Origin: Lactifluus volemus
Lineage: Eukaryota > Basidiomycota > Agaricomycetes > Russulales > Russulaceae
Length of the DNA: 21,631 bases
Assembly (NCBI GenBank): GCA_022376515.1
Contig: WTXI01000496.1
Location: 1-21,631 of the forward strand
Direction: 5' to 3'
In this document: piece after piece, positions 8,305 through 16,088 of the stretch
Position numbering within the stretch: the stretch's first letter is position 1
How the letters are laid out: every line of letters begins with the position of its first letter
Notes under the pieces: generated by a model
Databases searched by the model: none
What the model was told of the DNA's origin: nothing
The model's input: the letters and a program-made list of their open reading frames with translations, nothing else
Translations under genes and position numbers: made by a program

Positions 8305-8822
8305 TGTTACGGCTCGACTAGGGCCGGGTCCCAACTAGGGTTCAAGTGGTTCTGGTCTCTCCTAAGACCTAGGCTCAGGGTTACCCAAGGTAACGACGCG
8401 CAGAGCCTTGTGGTGTTGTAGCACAACCACCAAGCTTCAGTAGCCTTATTAGGCGTGTAAGAGGGAAAGAGAAAGAGGGGGAGGAGGAGAGGAGAAGTTC
8501 TGTCTTTCAGGAGAGGGAAACAAGTCGATTCAGGTTAAAGCCGAAGCTGGGGTACAAGCTACCAGCTGAGGCCTACTTATACAATGTACGCTAATTGTTC
8601 TACCAATACTAGGGTGAACAATAAGCCAAGGAGTCAAGACAATAGAGCGCGAGAACAATGGAGACTCGGAACAATAACACTGGACTAACGGGGACAGACA
8701 ATAGCGCAATCAGAACAATAGAAACAGTCAGCACAATAGAGACAATGTGGACGGGACGTCATCAGGATGAGTAAGACGGGTTAGGAAAGCATAAGGTCTG
8801 ACGCGTCCTGCATTCCGTAACA
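8305..8822 (-). repeat. 5' LTR of element A
   Basis: This 518-bp repeat has TGTTACGG/CCGTAACA ends and is the partner of 1112-1614. In element direction, U3 (8822 to about 8549) holds eight ACAAT motifs (starts 8742, 8733, 8715, 8698, 8671, 8655, 8639 and 8618). The TATA box TATAAGTAGG begins at 8581, and AGCTTCGGCTTT at 8548-8537 is the probable start of R. A GTTACC/GGTAAC hairpin with a 3-nt loop lies in the U5 side (about 8379-8393). The right flank is the RNase H remnant F, not family B gag, so the two LTRs of A sit in different sequences. Confidence 0.93.
8548..8581 (-). promoter_or_regulatory. Core promoter of element A 5' LTR
   Basis: TATAAGTAGG starts at 8581 on the minus strand. The segment complementary to the primer site starts at 8548, 33 nt on, which is the usual TATA-to-start distance. 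That coincidence supports both the promoter and the transcript start, but neither is proven. Confidence 0.6.
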
Positions 8823-9403
8823 GTAGCGGGCGACGCGCCGGTTAATATCTTGAGGGTGACGGTATATTGAAGGTTCTTGTGGTCCGTGTAAACTTTGATT
8901 TGGTGCCGCGCACCAAGCAATAAGTGGCGCCAGCATTTCAGGGCATGGATGATCGCGAGGAGTTCTCGGTCGTGAACATCATAGCCACGTTCAGGAGGGG
9001 ATAGGGCGTGGGAATAATAGCTGATAGGTCACGGGAGGCCAGTGGGTGTTCGTTGAAACAGGATGGCGCCTAGGGCGAACTGGGAGGCATCCGACCTCCA
9101 CCTCGAAAGGTCGGTCATGGTCCGGGCGGTTCAAGGCCATGTCACGCTCTACAAGGCCGATGAGCCATTTCACCGCGGTGCGTTGCTCATCTCCCCAGTG
9201 GAAGGGGACGTCCTTTTTCAAGAGGTCGGTGAGGGGCCGTGCGATCTCCGCGAAGCCGGGGATAAAGGGGCGGTGATAACCAAACACCCCCAGGGTGCTC
9301 CGCACGCCGGAGACGGTGCTTTGCTCGGTCGGCCATTCCAGTAGGCCTTGCCTCTTTGTCGGGTCCAGGGAAATCTTGCCATCTTCGACCACTATGCCTA
9401 GGT
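8823..9403 (-). pseudogene. pol: RT thumb and RNase H remnant of a separate Ty3/gypsy element (F)
   Basis: On the minus strand, reading from 9403 down, it shows LGIVVEDGKISLDPTKRQGLLEWP, VRSTLGVFGYHRPFIPGFAEIARPLTDLLKK and the RNase H start PFEVEV. There one extra G shifts the frame just before the catalytic Asp (DASQFALGA in the next frame). Then come HALSPPERGYDVHDRELLAII with the catalytic Glu, and TDHKNLQY. The final motif NRRVARY runs straight into the A LTR at 8822. It differs from both A and B pol (for example EQSTVSGVRST against SVKEVRST), so it is a fourth family; it could be the pol of E, but no overlap lets me test this. The RT fingers and palm are absent because the fragment starts at the B LTR at 9404. 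Confidence 0.88.
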
Positions 9404-10277
9404 TGTCACGGTTCACAGGGACCGTGGCTCGAAGTGAGCTTCAGTAGTCGATTTAAAGAACGCACAGGCAAGTTCCTGTGAAGGATAGACTTGACTGTGC
9501 GAACTCTCGTTCTGTGTCGCGTGGGATGGGTAGTACGGGCCGGCGCACGCGATGGTCGGAGTTGCCGTTCCCAAATAGGATAGACGGTGGCAGATGGATG
9601 AAAGACGATCTGTAGGTTCAACCGCAATGCGGGCGCGAGTGTAATTGGAATGCAAGGGGTGCTCGCCTTCCAAGGACACTCGTGGGAGGTTAAACTAAGG
9701 TTCTAGGGCGGACGCGGGGTGAGAAGTGGGGACTACTTCTCACAACGCGTTCGTATTAGGGTTCAGGCGTCTGGGAACTAGTTTCACAGAAATGGAACAA
9801 GTTCACAGATGTCTGATCGTGGCGCGAAGTACCTAGATCAAGGTACGAAGAGGGGATTTACAAGAAGAGAGGGAGATTGAGTGTCAAGCTAACAACTGCT
9901 GTGATTCTGGACGAAGCTGAAGCTGGGGCTTTAGCTCGTCCATAGGGCCCTATTTATGCATACAGAGGGCCAGCCAACTATCCTACAACGGTCACAGTAC
10001 AGTAGCGAAGTCAAGACTATTGACTAAGGACCTGAGTCAGTTCTGATGACTCAAGAACTGACTCAGTGCGTCTGACTCAAGATCTGAGTCAAAAACGCTG
10101 ACTCAAGATTTGAGTCATGATCCCTGAGTCAAATACACATCCAAAACGGCGACGCACAGCCCCTAGAAGCAGAACAGAAGGGGCTGGCCAAGGAAAGGGA
10201 TCCTAGGTCACAACACAAGTCGAAAATCAGACGGAAAACAGTAAGAAATGGGCCAGGCGGCCCGCATAACCGTAACA
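9404..10277 (-). repeat. Family B LTR, reverse orientation
   Basis: This 874-bp sequence is the near-exact reverse complement of the B1 5' LTR at 13164-14031, with TGTCACGG at 9404 and CCGTAACA ending at 10277. In LTR direction (right to left) it holds eight perfect TGASTCA sites (10131-10033), the TATA region ATAAATAGG (near 9958) and AGCTTCAGCTT (near 9925-9915). No family B internal sequence adjoins it on either side: the left is F pol and the right is E. The 5-bp flanks (TAGGT, CTCGA) do not match, so it is not a simple solo LTR with a preserved target duplication. Confidence 0.92.
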
Positions 10278-10305
10278 CTCGAATACAACAGAACCGAGGT
10301 CACCA

Positions 10306-10750
10306 TTGACTGAGGATACCACCGCTCTCATTGACGAGACTATTATCGAACTCTTTGACATTGAAGAAAGCCTCGACCTACTCCTCATCCACCTCTCCAC
10401 ACACCCAGACCTGGAAGGGATCATCGCCTTTGCAGTAGGAATCCTTATCCATCGCAGAGAAAATCTCACACGACGTCTCGACCACCTAACCCAAACCCCT
10501 ACGAACGAGTAGACCCCCAGTCTCTAACAGAGAACGAAGAAGAGATCCGTCTCGAAACCAGCCAACAGATCCAAGACCTACAAGAGGAAGTAGACCACCT
10601 CCGTTTTATCCAATCCACCCTTGACGAACTCGCCGACATCGCACGAGAGATCAAGTTCATCGAACAATATATCAGGGAATACCCACAGTTTGCCCCACAC
10701 ACCAACCCAAACTCAATGCCTACCGCTACTATAAGGTTGCGCTACTGGTA
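10306..10750 (+). pseudogene. gag: 5' coding segment of element E with predicted coiled coil
   Basis: Two overlapping open frames are seen. The first (to 10512) is acidic and helical: DETIIELFDIEESLDLLLIH, then a hydrophobic AFAVGILI stretch too short and charged around to be called a membrane segment with confidence. It lacks an ATG and opens with TTG. The second, shifted by one base (about 10475-10758), reads SLTENEEEIRLETSQQIQDL and LADIAREIKFIEQYIREYP, with heptad-like spacing suggesting a coiled coil. Such a segment could mediate Gag assembly. No family is recognised. Confidence 0.5.
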
Positions 10751-10799
10751 CTACTAGGAGTACCAGAAGCGGCGGCAGTTCAGGCAACACGTCCCTAAA

Positions 10800-11534
10800 C
10801 GCCCCGATCCCTGACAATAACCATTGGACTTATATCCCTCTTCGAATCAGAGACGGTCTACCCGCACACGTAAAAGGCAGTGCTCAGTGGGTCTTGATTC
10901 AACCAGATGTTGGAAGAGAAGCCTACCAGGTTACCACCCGTGACGGACGAGGAAATCTACTCAACGACTTTTGTGAATTTATAAACAACTCCTGGTATCT
11001 AATCGAACCAGACCCGGACGGGAACATCTTCCGAACCCGCTCAGGAAACCTCTTACAACCCATACATTGCTCTACAGCAGGCTTAGGCTACTGGAGGAAA
11101 CTGACAGAGAACACCCCGCGTACCGATCCCCTAGACCGCCAGGTAGATTCGGCATCTCAACCTCAAACTTCTCTGACTCTGAGGCCGAAGAAGAACCCCC
11201 AGCCTCCCCTCAACAACAGCCAAACCCCCTCGCGGACAACACTCTTGCTGCTGCTACTAGTGCCATTGTCACCTTACAAGGAACTCATCCCCTCACTCCT
11301 GAACAACCACCCGCTATGGCCCAACAAATATCCTCACAAGTTTACGACCTCTACCAGCGCGGAGGAAGTCTCCTTCCCCCGCTACTCTCCTCCCAAGCCG
11401 CCCCTGGTACCCCTAGTGGGTTGCCTCCCATCCCAGTCGCCGCCGCCTCCTCCTCTAGCCAAAGGACAGTCCAAGCGGGGAGCACTATAACCGCCGCCAC
11501 TGCTGCCCTACAAATCCAGGGACTGGAGGATTAA
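10800..11534 (+). pseudogene. gag: N-terminal Gag domain (HVKGSAQW type) of element E
   Basis: An open frame from about 10809 reads DNNHWTYIPLRIRDGLPAHV, KGSAQWVLIQPDVGREAYQV, TTRDGRG, then EFINNSWYLIEPD. The order W..., P.H(I/V)(V/K)GSA.W, Y.V, F.NN.WY.I is also found in B1 at 14110-14300, so this is a shared domain of unknown function ahead of the capsid. After 11067 the frame changes to a low-complexity Pro/Ser/Ala-rich linker (SDSEAEEEPPASPQQQP, then QISSQVYDLYQRGGSLLPPL) ending at a stop at 11534. The linker takes the place of the poly-Gly tracts in A and B. Confidence 0.6.
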
Positions 11535-11549
11535 AAGGGCTGGCCCCCT

Positions 11550-12652
11550 CAATCTTCTATGGAGATCGAAACAGGAGCGACCTCTTCCTAAAGAGTTCAA
11601 GCAATGGAAACTCATAAATCGAAATAGCGACGAAATGAGTAACCCGTTCAATCGTGTCCTCATGGCCCTCAGCTATATTAAAGGAGAGAAAGTCAATGAT
11701 TGGCAGGAAGAGCAACTGACAAAGCTCGAGGCCACACGCACCAACACACTGATGAAGTTCTCTGGAACGATTTCGAACAGGCCTTCAAAGACGCCTTTAC
11801 GGACTCAAATAAAAGCAACGCGCATATGAGAAGCTCAAGGCGCACCAAATGATTAACGACGACATCGACATGTACATCTCTGGCTTCGAAAATCTGGTCA
11901 AACAAGCGGGTGGTCACAAACGATGCCGGAACCATGGACCTGTTCCAGGCAGGGACTCAAACACGAACTAAAGAAGGCCATCCTCAACCAGGAGACCTGG
12001 CCTACCACCTTAGACCAGTGGGAACGAGACGCTAGGAACCAGAACAATCAACACAAGGCCAGGGTGGCCCTTCTTGGACAACGACCGGGCCAGCCAAGCC
12101 GACCGACCCTAACTCAGGAACAGCTAAGAAGGGGGATGGGACTACCCCCGAAGCCCTCACAGCCTAGGAGAGACCCCTTCGCCATGGACGTCGACACTGC
12201 TCATACCGAGGCCAACTTGGCAACGCGTGCCCAGCGGGAGAAATTCCGAAAGGAAGGACGATGCATGGGATGTGGACAGTTTGGCCACTTCGTCAAAAAC
12301 TGCCCCAAGGGACAACCCTCCAGACGCGTTCCCCAGACCACCAGAGGCGGACAACAAGGCAGGCAGCCTTCTGGAAGCCGGCATCCTACGCGCAGCCTCG
12401 AACCCGTTCGGGTGACTGGCGCCAACCCCCTCCAGCATATGTGCCACGACCACCACCCTACAGGACAGCCACAGTGCCCCAGAACCAGAACCACCGCTCA
12501 TCGACCTACTCCCCTCCTTGGAAGACCCCATGCCCGCGGTTAATCCTGGGGCTCCCGCGGAGGTGGCGCAACACCTTTGAAGGATGAACCAGGAGGAACG
12601 AGAAAGGGTGTGGGACGAATTACAGAAAGAGGATGGGGAGGATTTTCTCTAA
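11550..12652 (+). pseudogene. gag: Capsid and nucleocapsid region of element E Gag, frameshifted
   Basis: The capsid part starts near 11550 (APSIFYGDRNRSDLFLKEFK with a frame change), then MSNPFNRVLMALSYIKGEKVNDWQ (11635 on), a broken middle (11770-11920) and, in another frame, LKHELKKAILNQETWPTTLDQWERDARNQ (11960-12045). The nucleocapsid follows: basic segment, DPFAMDVDTAHTE, and the CCHC knuckle CMGCGQFGHFVKNC (from 12262; CX2CX4HX4C), intact. A further shifted segment ends MNQEERERVWDELQKEDGED, FL and TAA at 12650-12652. The protease is entered at -1. The layout equals B1 Gag. Confidence 0.85.
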
Positions 12653-12680
12653 GCTCCTGTCCGCCAACCTGGCATGGAGC
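12641..12680 (+). promoter_or_regulatory. Candidate -1 frameshift signal at gag/protease junction of element E
   Basis: Gag ends GAT TTT CTC TAA (12641-12652). The protease frame is -1 and is open across the junction. Six nt after the TTT codon a stem forms: GCTCC (12653-12657) with GGAGC (12676-12680), enclosing GCCA (12663-12666) with TGGC (12670-12673). It is weaker than in A but at the same place. Confidence 0.48.
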
Positions 12681-13163
12681 GGAACAACCACGCATCTTGT
12701 TCATACGACACCGAGGCATTAAGTCAATAAATATGCCCTTTATTTTTTGGTCTATGCGTGGAATGGTTGGAGAAGTGGCCCTTGTCGACAGTGGGGCGAG
12801 TGAAAATTTTATTGACCAACGAACAGTTTGAGCGGTGGGGATTGCCACCCGCCAACTCCCAATACCAGTGCAAGTTACCATGTAGACGGAACAAACAACC
12901 GAAGCGGTGTGGTTACGCGGTACGCCGTACTCCACGTCACCCAAGGAAATAAAAGCGAGGAACTACTATTCCTCGTCGCCAATCTAGGAAGGGACCGAAT
13001 AATCTTCGGCTTCACCTGGCTCAAGCGTTCAACCCAAAGATCGACTGGACAAATATGACTTGGGATGATGCCCCTATTGAGGTGGCCACTCGTGCGGTCA
13101 CCAGAGCCCGCTTCCTAGGGGTGGAAAAACATGCAAAGCGACGACTCAGGGAGGCAGACGTTA
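12650..13163 (+). pseudogene. pol: Retropepsin region of element E
   Basis: The -1 frame after gag reads LSSCPPTWHGAEQPRILFIR, then MPFIFWSMRGMVGEVALVDSGASENFIDQRTV. The catalytic Asp codon is 12787-12789, in the intact DSGA motif. One extra T (near 12828) then shifts the frame; ERWGLPPA, NVDGTNNRSGVVTRYAVLHV (with a further shift) and LFLVANLGRDRIIFGFTWLK are readable to 13030. The last part reads MTWDDAPIEVATRAVTRARF. The fragment stops at the B1 LTR (13164). Confidence 0.87.
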
Positions 13164-14031
13164 TGTTACGGTTATGCGGGCCGCCTGGCCCATTTCTTAC
13201 TGTTTTCCGTCTGATTTTCGACTTGTGTTATGACCTAGGATCCCTTTCCTTGGCCAGCCCCTTCTGTTCTGCTTCTAGGGCTGTGCGTCGCCGTTTTGGA
13301 TGTGTATTTGACTCAGGATCATGACTCAAATCTTGAGTCAGCGTTTTGACTCAGATCTTGAGTTAGACGCACTGAGTCAGTTCTTGAGTCATCAGAACTG
13401 ACTCAGGTCCTTAGTCAATAGTCTTGACTTCGCTACTGTACTGTGACCGTTGTAGGATAGTTGGCTGGCCCTCTGTATGCATAAATAGGGCCCTATGGAC
13501 GAGCTAAAGCCCCAGCTTCAGCTTCGTCCAGAATCACAGCAGTTGTTAGCTTGACACTCAATCTCCCTCTCTTCTTGTAAATCCCCTCTTCGTACCTTGA
13601 TCTAGTACTTCGCGCCACGATCAGACATCTGTGAACTTGTTCCATTTCTGTGAAACTAGTTCCACAGACGCCTGAACCCTAATATGAACGCGTTGTGAGA
13701 AGTAGTCCCCACTTCTCACCCTGCGTCCGCCCTAAACCTTAGTTCAACCTCCCACGAGTGTCCTTGGAAGGCGAGCCCCTTGCATTCCAATTACACTCGC
13801 GCCCGCATTGCGGTTGAACCTACAGATCGTCTTTCATCCATCTGCCACCATCTATCCTATTTGGGAACGGCAACTCCGACCATCGCGTGCGCCGGCCCGT
13901 ACTACCCATCCCACGCGACACAGAACCGAGAGTTCGCACAGTCAAGTCTATCCTTCACAGGAACTTGCCTGCGCGTTCTTTAAATCGACTACTGAAGCTC
14001 ACTTCGAGCCACGGTCCTGTGAACCGTGACA
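13164..14031 (+). repeat. 5' LTR of element B1
   Basis: This 868-bp LTR starts TGTTACGG and ends CCGTGACA. U3 carries an array of TGA(C/G)TCA sites (13309-13417), then the TATA-like ATAAATAGG at 13481. AGCTTCAGCTT at 13514-13524 is the likely first transcribed sequence. The orientation is set by the TATA box and by the adjoining primer site. It is the inverted partner of 9404-10277. Confidence 0.93.
13309..13524 (+). promoter_or_regulatory. B-family LTR promoter with phased TGASTCA array
   Basis: Seven perfect TGACTCA/TGAGTCA sites start at 13309, 13322, 13334, 13347, 13373, 13385 and 13399, with degenerate ones at 13359 (TGAGTTA) and 13411 (TTAGTCA). Spacing is 12-14 bp. This heptamer is the binding site of Gcn4/AP-1-type bZIP proteins. 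The TATA box is at 13481 and the predicted start at about 13514. Confidence 0.65.
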
Positions 14032-14043
14032 TAAGCTGAAGCT
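14032..14043 (+). other. Self-priming primer binding site of element B1
   Basis: TAAGCTGAAGCT abuts the LTR. AAGCTGAAGCT (14033-14043) is the exact 11-nt reverse complement of AGCTTCAGCTT (13514-13524), which sits about 32 nt after the TATA box. The sequence differs from that of element A, so the complementarity is kept while the bases differ. Confidence 0.75.
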
Positions 14044-14059
14044 CCCTTCCCCACTCCTC

Positions 14060-14485
14060 CTAAGAAGTCTAGGAAGGAGTGTGTGCCAGAAACAGACAAG
14101 AACGGTGTCGATAACAGTTGGTTGGACCGAACAGCCAGGGTATTGGACCCTCGTCACCACTCGCACCGCCCCAGACCTCGCCCCGCATATAGTTGGAAGT
14201 GCATATTGGCACAACGACCCTGAGAACCCCAAGGAGAACTCTTATCGAGTCAATGCTCCTGACGGAGCGTCACAGGCTATTGAATTTTTTAACAACCAGT
14301 GGTATTCTATTGCGTGGGCCCAGACAAAGAAGTATACACTTCTAACGAGAGAACGTCATACCAGAACTTGCAAGACAAGTGTTGGGATTAGACTGGTACA
14401 TACCGAGCGATCCGCAACACCCAGACCACACAACACACACATTGACACCAGTGCCCTCACCAGTACCTTCGCCTACCGGCTCTAA
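14060..14485 (+). pseudogene. gag: N-terminal Gag domain (HIVGSAYW type) of element B1
   Basis: The open frame contains VSITVGWTEQPGYWTLVTTR, LAPHIVGSAYWHNDPENPKE, SYRVNAPDG and IEFFNNQWYSIAWAQTKK. It matches the order and spacing seen in E at 10809-11010. No ATG precedes it; the first in-frame possibility is GTG at 14081, so a start was lost, a non-AUG start is used, or the leader is frameshifted. After about 14380 the frame changes to a Pro/Thr/Ser-rich linker (TPVPSPVPSPTGSNRSAS), with more changes near 14600. Function unknown. Confidence 0.58.
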
Positions 14486-14626
14486 TCGCAGCGCGTCATC
14501 GGCGGGGTCCAGATTTAGATATCAGCAACCAGAACAAGTGCTAGAACCAATTATTCACCGCTACAACCCCCGCTGCAAGCGTCCACACAAAGTCTTCAGC
14601 AACTTCTTCATGCACCTGCTCCCCAA

Positions 14627-15552
14627 GTGTCATCACCACCATTACAAAATACCAACGATTCAGCTACCAATGGATCAATCCATATCGAGTGTATCCCTGT
14701 CAGTGATCCAGTCAGGGATGCTATTGATGCCCCTGCATTTGTGGACATCCCTGTTCCACCCATCACACACACCCCTCGCTCATTGGACCAGTGGACAGAG
14801 CGGCGTATGTGAGGGCCACCCAAGCCCTCACAGCCCTTGTCCCGGCCGGAGCCAGCTCCTCTGGACCATCTGGAGGAGGACCTTCGGGTGGGGCACACCC
14901 GGGAGGTGGTGGAGGTGGAGGTGGAGGTGGAGGTGGAGGTGGAGGTGGAGGTGGAGGTGGAGGAGGTGGAGGTGGGGCGGAGGAGCAGCTCAGCCGCCGC
15001 CCAGCAACCTCAACAACCTCAAGGCCATGCAGGTCTGAGAGGCTACCCCCTCGCATCTTTACTGGGGCAAGAAATGACCTCCAACGCTTCATTCAGGCGT
15101 TCAACATCTATTGGGAACTCAACCACAACCATGAGACCATGGCAAACCCCTATCTTCGCTGCCTTACTGCGATGGGTCTCATGGTAGGGCCAGATGTTGA
15201 CCAATGGGTGCATGCACAATTTGCCGCCATGAGCAGAGGGGTCAGGGCATTTCGATGCGACCCAACAGACCCTGATGGCATTGACCCAGACTCAGATCTT
15301 GTCTGGGAGAATTTCAATGCCGCGTTCGTCCGCCAATATTGAGATGTGACAGAACGGGAGGCTGCTCTGGGACAAATGCTGGATCTAAAGATGCAGGGGA
15401 ATGACTTGGGAACCTACATAAACAAGTTCAACAACCTGCAGGAGCTGGCCCAATGGGGCGCTGATGATCCAGGGACCCTTTGGCAGTTCCGCTCAGGGTT
15501 GAACAAAGCCCTCCATCGAAACATCATCGAGCGGACAGATGCCCTTCCTTGA
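14627..15552 (+). pseudogene. gag: Gag linker, poly-Gly tract and capsid region of element B1
   Basis: A segment NDSATNGSIHIECIPVSDPV (14640-14700) leads, after a shift, to the frame from 14791 on. That frame contains an Ala/Ser/Gly linker and about 25 consecutive Gly encoded by a GGAGGT microsatellite (about 14901-14975). Then come a capsid-like domain with PPRIFTGARNDLQRFIQAFN, HETMANPYLRCLTAMGLMVG, VDQWVHAQFAAM and VWENFNAAFVRQY. A TGA (15340-15342) interrupts it. It continues in frame as EREAALGQMLDLKMQGNDLG, TYINKFNNLQELAQWG and FRSGLNKAL to a second TGA (15550-15552). Both stops look like CGA to TGA changes; at the second, B2 still has CGA. Confidence 0.87.
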
Positions 15553-16056
15553 ACCCTTGCGGCATGGCAAAATGCGGCCCTCACCTTTCATGGGAAGTGG
15601 CTGGAAGCCAAAATTGCGGTGGATGATATGTCGCCTCGTGCACGCACCCTAGCACAGAGACGTGTCCAATGGGCCATGGCCCTTGGAAGAAACCAACCAC
15701 AGTCGAGGCCAAGACAGCCACATTCAGATGCCATGGATGTAGATGCCATTCACACTACCCCCCTCTCCCCAGAAGAAAAGAAGAAGTTTATGGCAGAGGG
15801 ACGCTGTTTCAACTGCCAGCAGCAAGGGCATATGAGTTGACAATGCCCAAGCAAGAAGAAGAAGTTCCAAAGCAACGTGAAAACCCCTCCTCAGCGCGCC
15901 ACAGCCAGAGTCATCGAGGAGGAGGAACAAGAAGACAAAGTTATCGATCGGGAAGCTCTGAAGAAGGGACTCTGGGCCCTGTCAGACGAAGACAAGGACC
16001 ACATTATGAACGAGATGATCTCTGAACAAGTCAAGTCTGCGACTCCGGATTTTTGA
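15553..16056 (+). pseudogene. gag: Nucleocapsid region of element B1 Gag, stop inside the zinc knuckle
   Basis: After a short broken part, the frame from 15619 reads MDDMSPRARTLAQRRVQWAM, DAMDVDAIHTTPLSPEEKKK and the knuckle CFNCQQQGHMS. There a TGA (15838-15840) stands at the residue where B2 has Arg (CGG), before the last Cys. The rest (QCPSKKKKF, acidic tail with EEEEQEDK and a helix DEDKDHIMNEM) continues after a frame change, ending GAT TTT TGA at 16048-16056. A truncated product would lack a working knuckle. Confidence 0.86.
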
Positions 16057-16088
16057 AGAGCTTGTGCCGCGCAATCTGGTTACGAGCT
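16048..16088 (+). promoter_or_regulatory. Candidate -1 frameshift signal at gag/protease junction of element B1
   Basis: GAT TTT TGA (16048-16056) ends gag; the protease frame starts at TTG (16053). A 5-nt spacer TGAAG separates the TTT from a 7-bp stem, AGCTTGT (16059-16065) with ACGAGCT (16082-16088), with one G-U pair that is a G-C pair in B2. Confidence 0.58.

Larger units (their letters stand above)
1112..8822 (-). mobile_element. Element A: full-length decayed Ty3/gypsy chromovirus
   Basis: This is a 7.7-kb LTR retrotransposon on the minus strand, bounded by TGTTACGG and CCGTAACA at both LTRs. Order in its own direction: 5' LTR (8822-8305), self-priming PBS, gag N-terminal region, gag with poly-Gly tract and zinc knuckle, -1 frameshift signal, retropepsin, RT, RNase H, integrase, chromodomain, an extra 3' ORF, polypurine tract, 3' LTR (1614-1112). 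Chromodomain plus self-priming place it in the Tf1/sushi-type chromoviruses. It is inactive: frameshifts in every domain, protease Asp changed to Asn, and a stop in the chromodomain. The LTRs differ by many small indels (about 88-90 percent identical by eye). The flanks do not match: CTGGG on the left inside B2 gag, GTAGC on the right inside F RNase H. So there is no target site duplication. Confidence 0.9.
10278..13163 (+). mobile_element. Element E: gag-protease fragment of a third Ty3/gypsy family
   Basis: This is 2.9 kb of plus-strand gag and protease with no LTR of its own. It is bounded on both sides by family B LTRs in opposite orientation (9404-10277 minus, 13164-14031 plus). The left end begins in sequence just ahead of the first gag frame; the right end stops shortly after the protease, before any RT motif. 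Gag domain order matches B1: an N-terminal GSA.W domain, capsid, a CCHC knuckle, then protease in the -1 frame. It is a truncated, dead copy. Confidence 0.85.

Noticed and set aside
10021..10131. CRISPR-like array (short repeats with similar spacers)
   Set aside because: The repeated unit is a 7-bp TGASTCA site with 5-7 bp gaps inside an LTR of a eukaryotic element.
9404..14031. Terminal inverted repeats of a DNA transposon or composite element
   Set aside because: The repeats are LTRs with TATA boxes and TG/CA ends; no transposase lies between them and no target duplication flanks them.
14763..15092. Minus-strand poly-proline open frame
   Set aside because: Shadow of the B1 poly-Gly tract; no other support.
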